NCBI GenBank assembly: GCA_964007475.1
Contig: OZ023273.1
Span: 69,875,430-69,939,429 of the forward strand
Reading direction: 5' to 3'
Origin: Hybos culiciformis
Taxonomy: Eukaryota > Arthropoda > Insecta > Diptera > Hybotidae
Length of the DNA: 64,000 bases
The position numbers were made by a program, and so were the translations under genes. Under the pieces are notes generated by a model. That model had not been told where the DNA came from and ran no database searches. It saw only the letters and a program-made list of their open reading frames with translations. This document shows, piece after piece, positions 11,956-24,604 of the stretch. The first letter of the stretch is position 1. Every line of letters begins with the position of its first letter.

Positions 11956-14900
11956 AATTTTTCATAAACAGCCATTTATGAAAAATTTTGTCGTGTATTT
12001 TATGTCTAAACATTTGTGTACATATAATAAATCATAAAATTTTAAATTAAATACATATAACATTTATTCGCTATGCAATACAAAACAATAATTTACATTT
12101 TATCCTTTAAGTTTTCGTTGTGCTCGGAATTCAAATTACAGAATAAGTATAATATAATTGAAAAAAAAATAGAGAAATTGTTTTAGTATTGCATTACTTT
12201 GAAATTGAAATTATGCGTTGAATTCGGCATTGAAATCCTATGTAAACGTACAATAAATCAAATCAATAAACCAAAAAGAATATAAAATGCAGAGTAAATC
12301 CACTGGTGATCAAAAACTAACCATAGAAAAGAAGTTAAAACTTAAAAGTTCCCAATAAATAGAAACTTATTGATTTTGCTTAGTTTCATTCGCTTAGTTT
12401 CATTATCGTGGTTTTAATTAAAAAAGAATTAAGTGGTAATTAAGGGGTAACATTGTTATCGTTTTTAAATGGATGTAAAAACATTTATATACTGATTTTT
12501 CTGCATTTTAAATTCTTTTTATTGTAACTTCTAAAATTGAATAAAAGTGATATTTTAGAAAACTTGTTATCTTCACATTAGAGTTTGATTAAATCTCTAA
12601 ATCTGTTATTTCATGAATTACACTTTCAAGACTATTATATATCTATTATCTGTTTTTCCAAATTATAATGTTTATCTCTGTAATATTATCAATGACATCT
12701 ACGGGATGGTTTTTGAGATAGTGAGTTAAAATGTAAGACTGAAATTAACTTTCTCTAGCGCCCCAAAATTTCAATTGTCGCGACAGCCTTAATTTTGGAA
12801 CAAAATTCTTCGCAATAACTGAGTTGGGTATGCGTTGTTGCTGCTGTTATTAATATAATTTTAAATTAATTACTTGAAAACCTTTTTATTTTTGTTCTTT
12901 GTGTCTTTATGAAATAATAATGGTAAAATGTGAAGCCGTTAACAAAAACAGTCTTCCATTAATAATAAAATTAGAATATGTACATATCTAGTAAATAAAT
13001 TAGAAATGTTAGAATTCTCAGTTATTTTTGTATAAAATATTGACAGAAAGACAGATTATATTATTATTTAAACAAATTTATTAATGAGTATTGTTTAATT
13101 GAAACTTTCAACTTCTTCGTTTTAGTAAGGTTTACACTAAATTACAAAAATAATTTTTTATTTCATAATTTGAAAAAAATTTCAGACAGTGTTGATGTTT
13201 TAGTACGAATACATATTAAAAATTTATCTGCAAGGAAACATCCAATGTATTAAAATGTATCTATCGTCTTTCATCTTTAGATGTAAAGCTTATTCTGAAA
13301 AACTCCTGATTAGCAGTTTTGTGCTAATTTTAATTATGAAATTAGATTTGTAATGCAAATAACAAAGATGAAAACTTTATAAATTATTTGTTATCGTAAA
13401 GTACCGTGAAGAGCAACATCTGTTTCGCCTTAAAATGCGACCTTTTTTTGACAATATAGATATTTTGCTTAGAATAAAAATAAAATTGTTGTACAAAGTT
13501 AATCTGTCATGTAATTTTATATGTAATTATTTAAATAAAAAAAAAATAGGGAAAAATTGTTGAATATTGAATGTTGTAAAAAATAAAAAATAAATATATG
13601 TTTTTAAAATCTGGTTGATTGTTTTGAATTTTTTGCAGAGCTAACATTTTTCAAAGATACCGAATCTTAACTTTGATATAAAATATGAATTATTAAAACT
13701 ATGTTAGAAGAAAACAAAATAATTTTGTGAAATTCAAACTTAGTATGTACCTATAAGTTAAGAATAATATTTTTTATATTTTTTGGTTGAGTTTCAACTT
13801 AATAGTTTCATATAAATACCTACCTCTCTTCTCGAAAACCTGATGCAGATCAAAAACAATTTTTATTCGGATTTAGACACCACCAACTTCATTCAAAATC
13901 GTATAATTTGTAAAATGTTTGCCAGAAAAAAATAATTTTAATAAGCAAAGAGCATGATTTAATAACTAATAAATTTCACCAGGAGAAATGAAAATTTTTG
14001 TTTTTTCCAAATTTTCACATTTGTTAGTGTATTTTTAATATACATATTTTTTTTACTTATCTTATTACTTAAAAACTAAATAATAAATCTTTTTAATTTT
14101 ATTTAGCAAAAAACTAAAATCTGATATTATATCCAAGAATATACTTGTATACCTTGACCATTAAAAGTAACCGAATAACAACATTAAAAATGAGTAAAAA
14201 CATTAATTTTATAAACTACTGTCGTTGATAATATTATTTTTAGCTTTTTATACCCTAATATGGAATCATTTTTTCCATATGTACAAAAACTTACAAGATG
14301 CACGATTCCTAAATAGCTTTTAATAAATCCATAAAGTTATTTTAACGAGAACTGGCATTGCCATTTAACATATTAAATTAAATAAAAAATTACATTGTCA
14401 TTTTCTGACAAAATACATTAGATCTTTTTCTAATTGAAAAACTAGGACCATAATAATTAATTTTTCATAATCAAATTAATCATTTATAATCAGAATCCAT
14501 TTGTGATATAAATTCCATTTTTCAAATATTAAATTTGCGAAAAAAAAGTAATGAAATGAAAAATAATGGTTTATAAAAACGAGAATCACGTAAGCCTATA
14601 CCATTTGACTTATTTGATGCTTGGCGGTCTATGTGAAAAAATATCAAGACACTCATCAAAATTTATTCAAGAAGTGACAATTCAACTTTTGATTATAAAT
14701 GTAAAAATTTGGTATTTATATGATTTTAATCAATAAAACTGGTCACAAATCATAGTTTCATTAAAGAATAATAATTAAAAAGTGGAAACTTACACAAGAA
14801 TATTTGATTTCCTTTAAAAAATAGTTATAACAATTTGATATTAAAGAAGAAAGAATAATGTAAATCTAAGTAAAGCTTGATTACTTTTCATTTAAAAGTC

Positions 14901-15395
14901 GTTTAAAAAAAAAAAAAAATGAATCATTTTATTTCAACACCATTTATGTGAAATATTATATTTTTTTTTTTATCAAATTTAATGAATTTAAAATTCTGAA
15001 TTGTTATAATTTTCTCAGGCATAAATAACATTAAAACCAAATTCAAAAAGTTTTTAATTTATCGACGCCAAAGTTTGAAAATATCTTAAAATATTTATGT
15101 TTTTCTGACCTTGTCTTGTCAATTATTATGAATTTAATTAGCCTTTATGTTTATATCTATATGACACTATGCAGAGCAAAAAATAAAAATTCAATGAATA
15201 AGAAAATCTTTTTGTAGTTTCAGGTTTCCATCGAATGTTAATATTTAGTTATATTATACAATTTCGATGTATTAGAAAGCATTAGAAAATGATACGAACA
15301 AATTACAAGGTCAAAAGACCTTGACTTTACGTAAGAGTTTAGACATAACTTACGGATAAGGATAACTCGAATAGTCGAATATCAACTCAATATAA

Positions 15396-15438
15396 GTTTG
15401 TATACATTCATAAACTCTTAGTTTGTATACATTCATAA
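15396..15438 (+). repeat. 25-bp tandem duplication
   Basis: GTTTGTATACATTCATAA occurs at 15396 and again at 15421, separated by CTCTTA. It is a local duplication with no coding content. Confidence 0.8.
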
Positions 15439-16554
15439 CTTCGACACAAAATTTTGATTTTAATTTTTTTGTCATATGGATTTTGACATTTATTACGTAT
15501 CAACCTTATAAACAATGCAGAATAGAAGTCCTACAGAGCACGAAATTAGATTGATATGACATTATATTAGAATAATTAGTTGTATATTGTAATAGAAAAG
15601 CTTCCCAAATAGAAGAAAGATAAAAGAATTTTCAACATTATTAATATTAAAGGATTTAAAATGAGTATGATGCCAATAAAAGCATTTAATAAAATTAAAT
15701 TGGGAAACGAATATTAAATTTGATCTCATTTTAATGGAAACAAAAATATATTGTATATTTTTCTTCATTTAAATTTCATGATTAAAAATCCCAAAATTCC
15801 TACGTAATTTGTGTCTATTTTTAATTTTTAATACATTATAAAAATAAGCATACAATGAATATATAATATATAGATACTATGCATAGCAGTAGAAATATGC
15901 ACGTAAAAATACATTAGGGATGTTGATAATATTTAGAAGAAAATTTAATTTCCTTTCAAAGAGCTCAACTTTAATTGATATTTCCAAATGAATCGAGAAA
16001 ACTCATAACTGTAGGAACTAAAACTATTTAAATTTTATTCGAAGTTTTTAAAGGAAAGAAAATTCTAGAAATAATATTATTATTTCATAACGAAAAATTA
16101 TGCTTGAAGTTTCTGTTTCCAATTCAATAAATTATGATTTTCAATAAAAAGAAACATTTAATCAAGCTCTATGAATTTTTATTATTATAATAAGTATTTA
16201 ATTTTTGAATTTTTTCAATTGAAAAATAAAATCGCGAAATATAACAAAAGCAAAATTTAATTTATTAATATATAAATATAAGTCAGAAAGCGATTTGAGA
16301 TAGATTCTAACATGTTAAATCTCCAAACCTGTGGTGATGGTAATCCAACATTGTTTTATATATTTTTTATTATGTATTAATGTCAATTAAAACGATAATG
16401 TTATCCCAAAATTTGGTGGAAAAATAATTTATCAAGATGGAATTTGAAGTTCAATAAAAAAAAATTAATGTCATTTTTTCGGCATTAATAATATAAAATA
16501 ATATGAATTAATTAAGTGAAAGAAACATTGTATGAAAATGTACATAGAACTAAC

Positions 16555-16671
16555 ACTTCTTCATAAATGAAGTACGGGGTCCGTTTTAAGCATTTTGATT
16601 TAGGAATAATTTAGATGGATTTTAAGATAGCTCAATGACAATCAGGGGCAAAACATATTTTTTAGAGTTCA
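16555..16671 (-). repeat. Dispersed repeat, copy 2 (inverted relative to copy 1)
   Basis: The reverse complement matches 353-455 block by block (GCCCCTGATTG, TATCTTAAAA, AATCAAAATGC, ACCCCGTACTTCATTTA). See copy 1. Confidence 0.55.
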
Positions 16672-17496
16672 GTATCATCATTAAGCTATACTTACATACA
16701 AATATAACAATTTTCATGGAAATTCAGACCCTAATACCCTAATTCGTTGGGTTCTAACCATTTGTTTAAGTTCCTCTCATTGACATATTATATCTACCCA
16801 ATACACTAATTTCTTTTTTTCTTTTAATTTTTTTTTATTATTATAAAAAAACTTAAACTGTATAAATTTTCTCATCTTTTAGTGAACGGAATTGCACATA
16901 TTTCAAAGAATTGAAATCAATTCGTTAGTACATTAGTTATCATGGTGTTCATATAGTTTTATCATTATCACCAGTCCTATGGCATGTTCGGTCTTGGGTT
17001 CGATTTCCTCCTCGGACTGGGAACTTTGTGTTAATTTTAAATAAAAAAAATAAGCATTTTAGTGGTAGACGGACGGACATTTAATGAACACATAAAGCCC
17101 GTTCTTTTCTTTTTTGGTGGAAAATGGGCTAAAAAGGGTATTATTTTTATGAATTAAAATAATCATCTGATTACTTAGTACAATAACTTATTTAAAGTTT
17201 TTGAAAAAATAAAAAATTGTATGAAGTTTCATATAAAAATGAAATAGAATATTTTCATATCTAACACATTAAACATATGCTAGGATTAAGATTTTGAAGA
17301 ATGGATAAAAGTTCTACTTATAAAGTGGTAGTAGACTACGGGGAATCCAGTGGTGTTACAATAACAGTGCATCATACACTATTATTAAATAAAAAGCCAC
17401 GATTTGAATAAAAATTTTAATTACTGAAGAAAGTGTTTCATATTTTCATATGATCAATTTATTATTTTAATTTATATTCAAAGATTTTGAAGCTTA

Positions 17497-17573
17497 AAAA
17501 TCTGCTAAGTTGGGAAATTTTTTTTAATAATTTTCTCGCAGAAACAGAAAATAATAATACCTTAGCAGATTTT
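17497..17573. repeat. Inverted repeat with 13-bp perfect arms
   Basis: AAAATCTGCTAAG at 17497-17509 pairs perfectly with CTTAGCAGATTTT at 17561-17573 across a 51-base spacer. It could be the ends of a very short foldback element. No gene is nearby. Confidence 0.7.
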
Positions 17574-17949
17574 CTATTTTGTGTAAGTAAGTAAATTTTC
17601 ATTAGCGATATATAAAATTTATTTTATTTTTAGATTGGGGAAATGAGTAAATTTTTTAATATTTTATTATATTTCTATACAGTGTGTAAATACACAAAAT
17701 TCACAAACACATTGCTCAAAGCAGAGGTTTTAAGCGTATAATAAATATTTTATTTCCCCCCAAAAGCTCTTTTCTTTTGTATTTTTTTCTTAGGAGTAAA
17801 ATAAAAGATTTTTGTTACAAATTTAAGATTTAACAAAAAAAAAAATAAAAAAAAATTTAAAGTTTCATATTTTGTGAAAAAAAAAAAAAAAAAAAACTAA
17901 TTTTTTTTCCCTAAAGACTCTGTAATCAAAAATAATTTGACCGTTTTTC

Positions 17950-17999
17950 AGTTGAACAGCACAATCCGTTTAAGTCGCGGATAAAAAAATTATTTTAAG
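17950..17999 (+). promoter_or_regulatory. Tm1: Candidate initiator and untranslated first exon of muscle Tm1
   Basis: TTTTTCAGTTG matches the arthropod initiator TCAGTY, with the A at 17950. A GGATA motif resembling the downstream promoter element lies around +30, two bases off the strict position, and a good donor (TTAAG|gtaaat) follows at 17999/18000. Splicing to 24452 would give a non-coding first exon. No TATA box is visible. TCAG is also a splice-acceptor motif, so this is only a candidate. Confidence 0.2.
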
Positions 18000-20900
18000 G
18001 TAAATACAAAAAAAAAAAGAAATAAAAACGTATTTATAGCGTTAAAAATAAAACTTCAGAAAAAAAAAGAAAATAATATTTAAAAAATAAAAAAATATAA
18101 AAATTGTTATTAAAAAGTGAATATTTTTATTAAAAAAAAATTAAAAATTCAATCTTTGCTTTTCGAATATTTTTTTTTTTTAAGAAAATTTATTTTTCTT
18201 TTTCACAAGTTATTTCCTAAAGGTTTGTTTGAACAAACTTACTTAAAAAAAAAAAAAACAAAAATTGAATTAAAAATTCGTTAGTTTGAATATGCGCGAT
18301 AGAGGTGTTAAAATTAATAAAAAAATAATGAAATGAGTGTGTTTAATTATTTTTAGAATTTAAAGCTAAGATTAATTTGTTATTTATCCCATGAAAAAAA
18401 AGTAAAATAAAAAAGTAAATTATGATTTTAGAGATAATTTTTTTTTTATGTTCAACCTAAAATAGTGTGTCAAATAATCTATCTTCAGGATTCTGATCAT
18501 GACATTTGAAAATTTTTTTTTAAAGAACCACTGATATAGTTTGTTTTTCTTAATTGCACGACAATACTTATACATTACTTTTTCCAGCTTTTTTAAACAA
18601 AAAGTACATCGATTTAAGCCTACATATTTCGTGTATTTTTTTTTTTTTCAAAAACGAATATTTTCTTTTATTAACTGCAAAATTATATTTCTAAATTGTT
18701 TGTCAAAAATTAATCATTGCGTTTCAGACATTTTCATTTATTCTAAGTATATTATAGTTATTATAATGATTCGAAATATAATTATGCCATTTTCATATAA
18801 ATTATAAAGATATATGTACTATACCTATACTTTGTTTCAATTTGATCTTATGTGACCCAGATGAAAATTGCGAAAATTTTTTTTGAAAAATATTTTTTGT
18901 GGGTTGTTAAAAAAAAACTTACAATATTTATAAAAAAAAAATAAAAATAATTTATAAATTCTATTTTTATAATTATTTTTTTTAAATTACATAATTTTCC
19001 TTTTAATCTGATTATGTAATGGCAATACTTTTCTTTTATGATTGAATTGACAATTCATAAATTTTACTTTTAAAAACCAATAATTTTTAATATTTATAAG
19101 GTGTTGTCGAAAGCGATTTCATAATTTAAAAAAAATATTAACACACAAAAAATAAAGATAAAAAATATTAATATAAAAAAAATAAAAAAAAGGTAAGGTA
19201 AAAAATTTTCAAATTATTTAAAATTTATACGAATAAGTACATATGATATAAATTATGTGCGATTAGGTGAGCTAAATTAAAATCTGTAAACATGAAAAAG
19301 TCACGTGGATTCATAGTTTGTATCTTTGAAACTTCTTCAGGACTATTAAACAAAATTTTATTATTAATTTCTATTTCTATCTATCTATACTTAATTACAT
19401 ATTAAATTATGATTTTTCACAGTTTCAAAAATCCAAAATTTTATAATTATATTAAAAGTTGAAATCCCTAAAAAAAAAAAAAAAAAAATACGCATGGTGA
19501 GCACATATTACTTATTATATAATACTATCTAATATGTTTACCGATTAACGCGTATCATTTTAAACAATTATGCATTGAATCCAATTGGTCATATAAATTA
19601 AAATCAATTGCTATAATAAATTTAAATCAATAGGTAGTTTGTAAATTTGGGCTTTACGTCCTTGCAATTTAAATAAAACTATATGTGCCAATTTATATTT
19701 TTAAGAAACTTTTATCCTTGAAACTACAGTCACATATTATAATGACCAAATTATTTTCTAACTCAAAATAGAGAACAACAAATATACTTATTTCTTAATA
19801 TTATATTTTATTTATTTAAACATACTGATAAACATTATTGTTTATTACTGAGTACATCATTTCTCTACTAGAGTATCTCTTCATTTTATGTGTACTGATC
19901 AAATCGCAAGTCACGCTACAGTTCATAACAGCATAATGCAGGAGATGAAAAAAATTAAATTGATTGAGTTTGAAGTAAATTAATCGCACCAGTCAGAATC
20001 CTTGGACACAATCGAAAACTAAACACTTTTTATTGCCCATTACAATTTTTATTGATTAAAATTTTAAATAAAATATAAAACTTTTGCATGAAAATAATTT
20101 GCATCCCTTCTGGCTGCGAAGAAGAAAATAGTAGCATGATAATGTCATAACCATCATAACATCTTAATTCTTAATGGCTTTAATTGCGATAACTTTATAT
20201 TGAGCTTTTTCTTGTCATTCCAATTACAGCCGGTCAGTAATGATACATAATTGTTCTCTACAATAAGGAATTATGGTCACCTTGTCGTTAATAATGTTTT
20301 TCATTAAATTGACATTTTATCTTTAAATTTTTCTATTGTGAAATAAAAAGTTTGATAAATTTCTTTGATTGTAAATTGGTAGTTGGGACAAATATAGCGC
20401 ATTTTATGCCGAATATGTTGTAACAATAACACAACTACACTAAATATTCGCAAAAATGCCTCAAATTTCATTCCGCAACTTTAGACCGTTTTGTTTAGAT
20501 TAAGTGATTTTTTTTTTCTTTTATACATATAAACTTATTAAGCATATAAATAATAAATAATTTTTGCATTTTTTGCAAATATTTAAAAGAAATTTGACAT
20601 GAAAATAAACATTTTTTTTTCTATGTTAATAAAAAAAAAAACCATCTGGAAATGGGAGACTTTATTCTAAATACCTTTCCAATAAAATATGTATTTCATG
20701 TTTTAATTAGTCTGAAAAATAAAATATATATATTTATTAATTGTTAACATTTGTGCAAACAATCGTCAGATTTTTTATTGGAAATAATTTTTTTCACATG
20801 TCTAACATTTCAGAATCGTTTTGATAATTTCCTGAAATTGTAAATTATTTTAAAAGCCGAAATAAAAGGCACTATGATTCTTTTGCTCGTTAATGTCATA

Positions 20901-22429
20901 GGTGAATGTGATATTTGTATTTGATACGCTTATAATGTCTTTATATGTTTATAATGTCTATTATAAATCTTTTATAAATCTATTTATAATGTATATTTAT
21001 AAATCTATCAGATAGTTAAATTTGCTTTATGTAAATAATTTTTATTTAAATTCATCTCTTCACAAACCCATTTTTAAGTAATTCAACATTTCAAATTTCC
21101 TTAAATCATCTTCCGAGGGGCTTTTATGAATTACCAACGAATGTAGAATCATACATTAAAAACCTTTACTCATATTTTATTTTGATAAAGTTCAATGAAT
21201 TTGGAATTCTAGTTTCACTCGAATTAAAAGGAGAATACAATTTTCATTAGATTTTTATGTTCGATCATAATTCATAATTATTACCTACTATACTCACCAA
21301 AACAATCCCTGTGCCATATTTTACAAAAATTCAAAATAAATAAATTATTCGTTAATCGACTGGGTAATTTTCATTAATTATAATAACATTTATTATAAAT
21401 TAAAAGTGTGACATATTTATATAAAATGTAAAAATATATTTGAAAATGTCATAATAAACCTCTATCTAAACGTAATAATAGTGGTGTTTTTATAAACCAC
21501 AAAATAAAAAATACAACAATGTAAGCATACCTACTATACATATTAGTTAGCAAAAAATTGTTAAATTTTAATGTTCTATTTTTATAGTTTTCTTATTATA
21601 TGTATATTAGCAAAACAAAGCATGTACATAATGTGCATCTAAAAAAAATGATTAATTTTATTTAAAGATTAAGTACTTTATTTAAAAGTGATAACATGAA
21701 GTAATATTTAAATTTTTTTTTTTTGTAATCATCAGAACATTATTTTTAGAAAGTTATTTTAAGAACTTTGCGAATTACATTAATTAAAAATATTTTTAAA
21801 CTTTTATATGTTGTACATTTGTATTTCAAATCTGTAATCAATTTCTTTGATGTCCAAAAATTAAATATATGTTATATACTGAAGTAAATTTCTAAATTAT
21901 GTTGAATATCCCTTTGAATGTACGTCGCTATTTAGTTTTTTCCTAAAGAGCCTACGCTTTTAATATCATGAAAAATTTAATTTTGCTGGATAACTTAAAT
22001 TTTAAAAAATTAATAGATACATTTAAATGATGAATATTTTTAATTTTCCTGTTCTTGATCTACTTAATTATTATAAATTTCTGGTATTCAAAACATAAAA
22101 AATTAAAGAAAAATGATTAACTAATCAAAAACTCCAGTCACACAATTATTATTATTGTTTTTTTTTTGTAATTGAATTTAGAACATTTTGAAATGTGTGA
22201 TATGCAAGTTAAAATATTGCTGAACCCATAAAAAAATAAAGATTTCGATATTGAAAAATATTATATTTATAGGGTGGAATTTTCACTTTACGACCTTTAA
22301 AGTAATTTTTCAATGTAACTATTATTGAACCAAAAAATAAGACATTAACATTACAAGAAATAAAGTGACAATTAATAAGTTTTGTCGTAATTTATTTTTT
22401 AATTTATTTATTTATTTTTTTTCAAGAAA

Positions 22430-23410
22430 CGCAGTACCTCACAGGAGGAAGAGGAGGTTATTAATTTTGAATTACGATCGAGGGTACCAATTTTATTCCC
22501 ATTTTGATTAAGTTCACTATGTTCAACGAATAACTATTTCTAGATGAGGATAATGGAAAGAAGAATTGAATTTTCGTAATATTTTTATGTTCGATCGTTC
22601 CGTAACATAAGCCCTTCCAGTAAAAATTTCAATTGTAAATAATTCGGGCAAAAATATCACAAAAAACCATAAGAATCTGATGATCGTACTAACATTTTGA
22701 ATAAATTAATCAAAAAATTTACATTTTACTATTCTATATTATCTAAAATCGATCCAAAATTTTCTTACCTTTTTTATTTAAATTTTTCATGTCAAAATCT
22801 GTCATGAATGTCTGCGGTAATTTTTTTTTAAACCATATGTCCTGAATTTGAACTTTTTTACTTTTTTAATTTTCAGCCTGATCGGTGAAGGAGTCGAAAA
22901 TTTAGAAATTTGTATGGAAAATTCATGATTCTAATTTTCTCACTAACTTTTCTCATAAAACCGCCCACTCTGGGAACTCGGAATTTTTGATTTTGTAATA
23001 AGAAAATTGTTTGAAAAGAACATATAATCAAATACCAACCAACCACCGATTATCAATTACTTTCTTCATATATACGTAGGAAGTACGAAATCTTCTTATA
23101 AATAAAAATGAAAATTCTCTGTTTCTCTGTTTCTCTGTCCTCAATCACGCCTAAGCCGCTGAACCGGCATTGGGCCCCGAGATGGTTATAGGATACTAGA
23201 AATTTTGATCCGAGGCACCGACGGGGATAAAATATTATAGCGTGTGACCCGAATCGACTATTAAGAAGACTGGATGTGTTAAGGCACCAGGGAAGTGGCT
23301 ATTTAACAAATTTTGAAATTCTGTTTTTTTTAGTGCACAAAATCTGGATTAAAGTGTTATGATATTAATATAAATTCCGGACTACCGTGGGAACCCGGGT
23401 ATTTCGACTA
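22430..23410. repeat. GC-richer repeat-like block
   Basis: This stretch stands out from its surroundings by patches of ordinary base composition. They include AGGAGGAAGAGGAGG near 22444, CAGCCTGATCGGTGAAGG near 22875, a triplicated TCTCTGTT run (23113-23136) followed by CACGCCTAAGCCGCTGAACC, and GGAACCCGGGTATTTCGACT near 23390. The CTCTGT...GCTGAACCG type of sequence occurs in many arthropod repeats. No reading frame for a transposase or reverse transcriptase was found, so these look like remnants. Confidence 0.4.
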
Positions 23411-23939
23411 GTCTTAAATAAAAATATTTAATACTTCAAATTTTCTAAACTAATAATTTTGTTTTTAATTTTCTAATATTATAAAATCTTGTTAAAATTA
23501 ATAATTATATGTTAATTTGATTACAATATTATAAAACATTCAAATTAATTTATTTAAAACAATGTTTCTTTGCAACAGACAGAATAACATAATATATAAT
23601 ATATATACGAGTATAGTTATAATTGAATTATGTATTATGACTCTAGTTGAATTTTGATATTTGGAATATAGAGTTACATTATCTAAAGATAGTAAGACAA
23701 GAGATACTGGGGAGTTATTATGATTTTTTTTTACCTTATAATTACCCAAGCCACTGAGACTACTTAAATGTACTTACTTGACTTTTTTTTGTTAAGCCGG
23801 AATGTAGCCTGTAAAACTCTTGATCTGGAAAATTTCATCTCACCACTAGTTTAAGTGTGCCTTTTTTAAACCAATTTTTTTCTTATGGTTAAGGGTACTG
23901 TACCCAACTAAAAATATCTAAAGAAACAAAATTTATAAT

Positions 23940-24030
23940 TCTGGATCAGACCAAATTCGAGCCAGTACATTCAGTATTGCTACTATAAAATCAGGAGCTT
24001 TAACCACTATGCCACTCCACTCTTTGGGTC
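23940..24030 (-). mobile_element. tRNA-derived SINE head or tRNA pseudogene
   Basis: On the minus strand the A box TGGCATAGTGG (complement of 24004-24014) fits the tRNA A-box consensus exactly. 40 bases further on, GGCTCGAATTT (complement of 23953-23963) resembles the B box GGTTCGANTCC. That spacing is normal for a tRNA. The acceptor arms do not pair, so it is not a working tRNA gene. A tRNA-derived SINE is most likely, with its body running towards lower coordinates. Confidence 0.55.
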
Positions 24031-24451
24031 TTATTAAACTTATCGTACATTCGATTGTTGTTATTCGTAAATTAATGTATCATAACCAATTCTAATAAAT
24101 TCAGTCAATAAAAATTTGATACTATAGGTACCTATTTGTTCTGTTTGTACGCCTCATAAATGGACATACATTAATAATTATCAAATTTTAAAAAAAAAAA
24201 AAAATTTTAAAAGACAAATTTTTCTTCATTACTATTCATCAATATCATTTATAATAAAATTAATAACAATTTAAAATATAATTATTATACTTTACTCGTG
24301 CAAGTTTGCATATATGTAAGTAAAAAAAAAACATGAAAAATATTCACTTTTAATTTAATAAATATATTATGTGATAATATGAACAAGAAGATAAGATTAA
24401 GCAAAATAATAATAAAAAAAAAAGTTTCTAATTAAATATTTAATTTTTCAG

Positions 24452-24604
24452 TTTTCTTTCAATAATTAGAGCAAATAAACAAATAGCATCATGGACGCAA
24501 TCAAGAAGAAAATGCAAGCGATGAAAATCGACAAAGATGCTGCTTTAGAACGTGCATCACTTTGTGAACAACAAGCTAAAGACACCAATTTGCGTGCAGA
24601 AAAG
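24452..24604 (+). CDS. Tm1: Tm1 exon 1, muscle first coding exon
   Basis: The ATG is at 24491; 38 codons, beginning [20 protein letters not shown], which is the near-invariant N-terminus of muscle tropomyosin needed for head-to-tail overlap. It ends LRAEK|gtaaaa in phase 0. The exon start is set at 24452 because tttttcag precedes it, leaving 39 untranslated bases. The same TTCAGTT also fits an initiator, so transcription might instead start here. The 38-codon length equals vertebrate exon 1a. Confidence 0.93.

Larger units (their letters stand above)
10752..24450. other. Intergenic DNA between the SLC5 gene and Tm1
   Basis: About 13.7 kb with no supportable coding exon. It holds the 3'UTR of the SLC5 gene at its start, small tandem duplications (21 bp at 11917-11955, 14 bp near 12379-12406, 25 bp at 15396-15438), a 13-bp inverted repeat at 17497-17573, dispersed repeat copy 2, a GC-richer repeat block (about 22430-23410) and a tRNA-derived SINE. 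The promoter of the muscle form of Tm1 must lie in the later part. Confidence 0.55.

Noticed and set aside
16975..17025. GGTTCGATTTCC, resembling a tRNA B box
   Set aside because: No A box at the right distance and the flanks do not form a T arm; left as a possible repeat scrap.
18541..18807. 88-codon open frame rich in Phe and Ile
   Set aside because: Composition is that of A+T-rich noncoding DNA, it starts with TTG, and there are no splice or family signals. Similar frames at 15562, 23540, 34808, 40870, 41232, 44962, 50053, 61637 and 63654 were rejected for the same reason.
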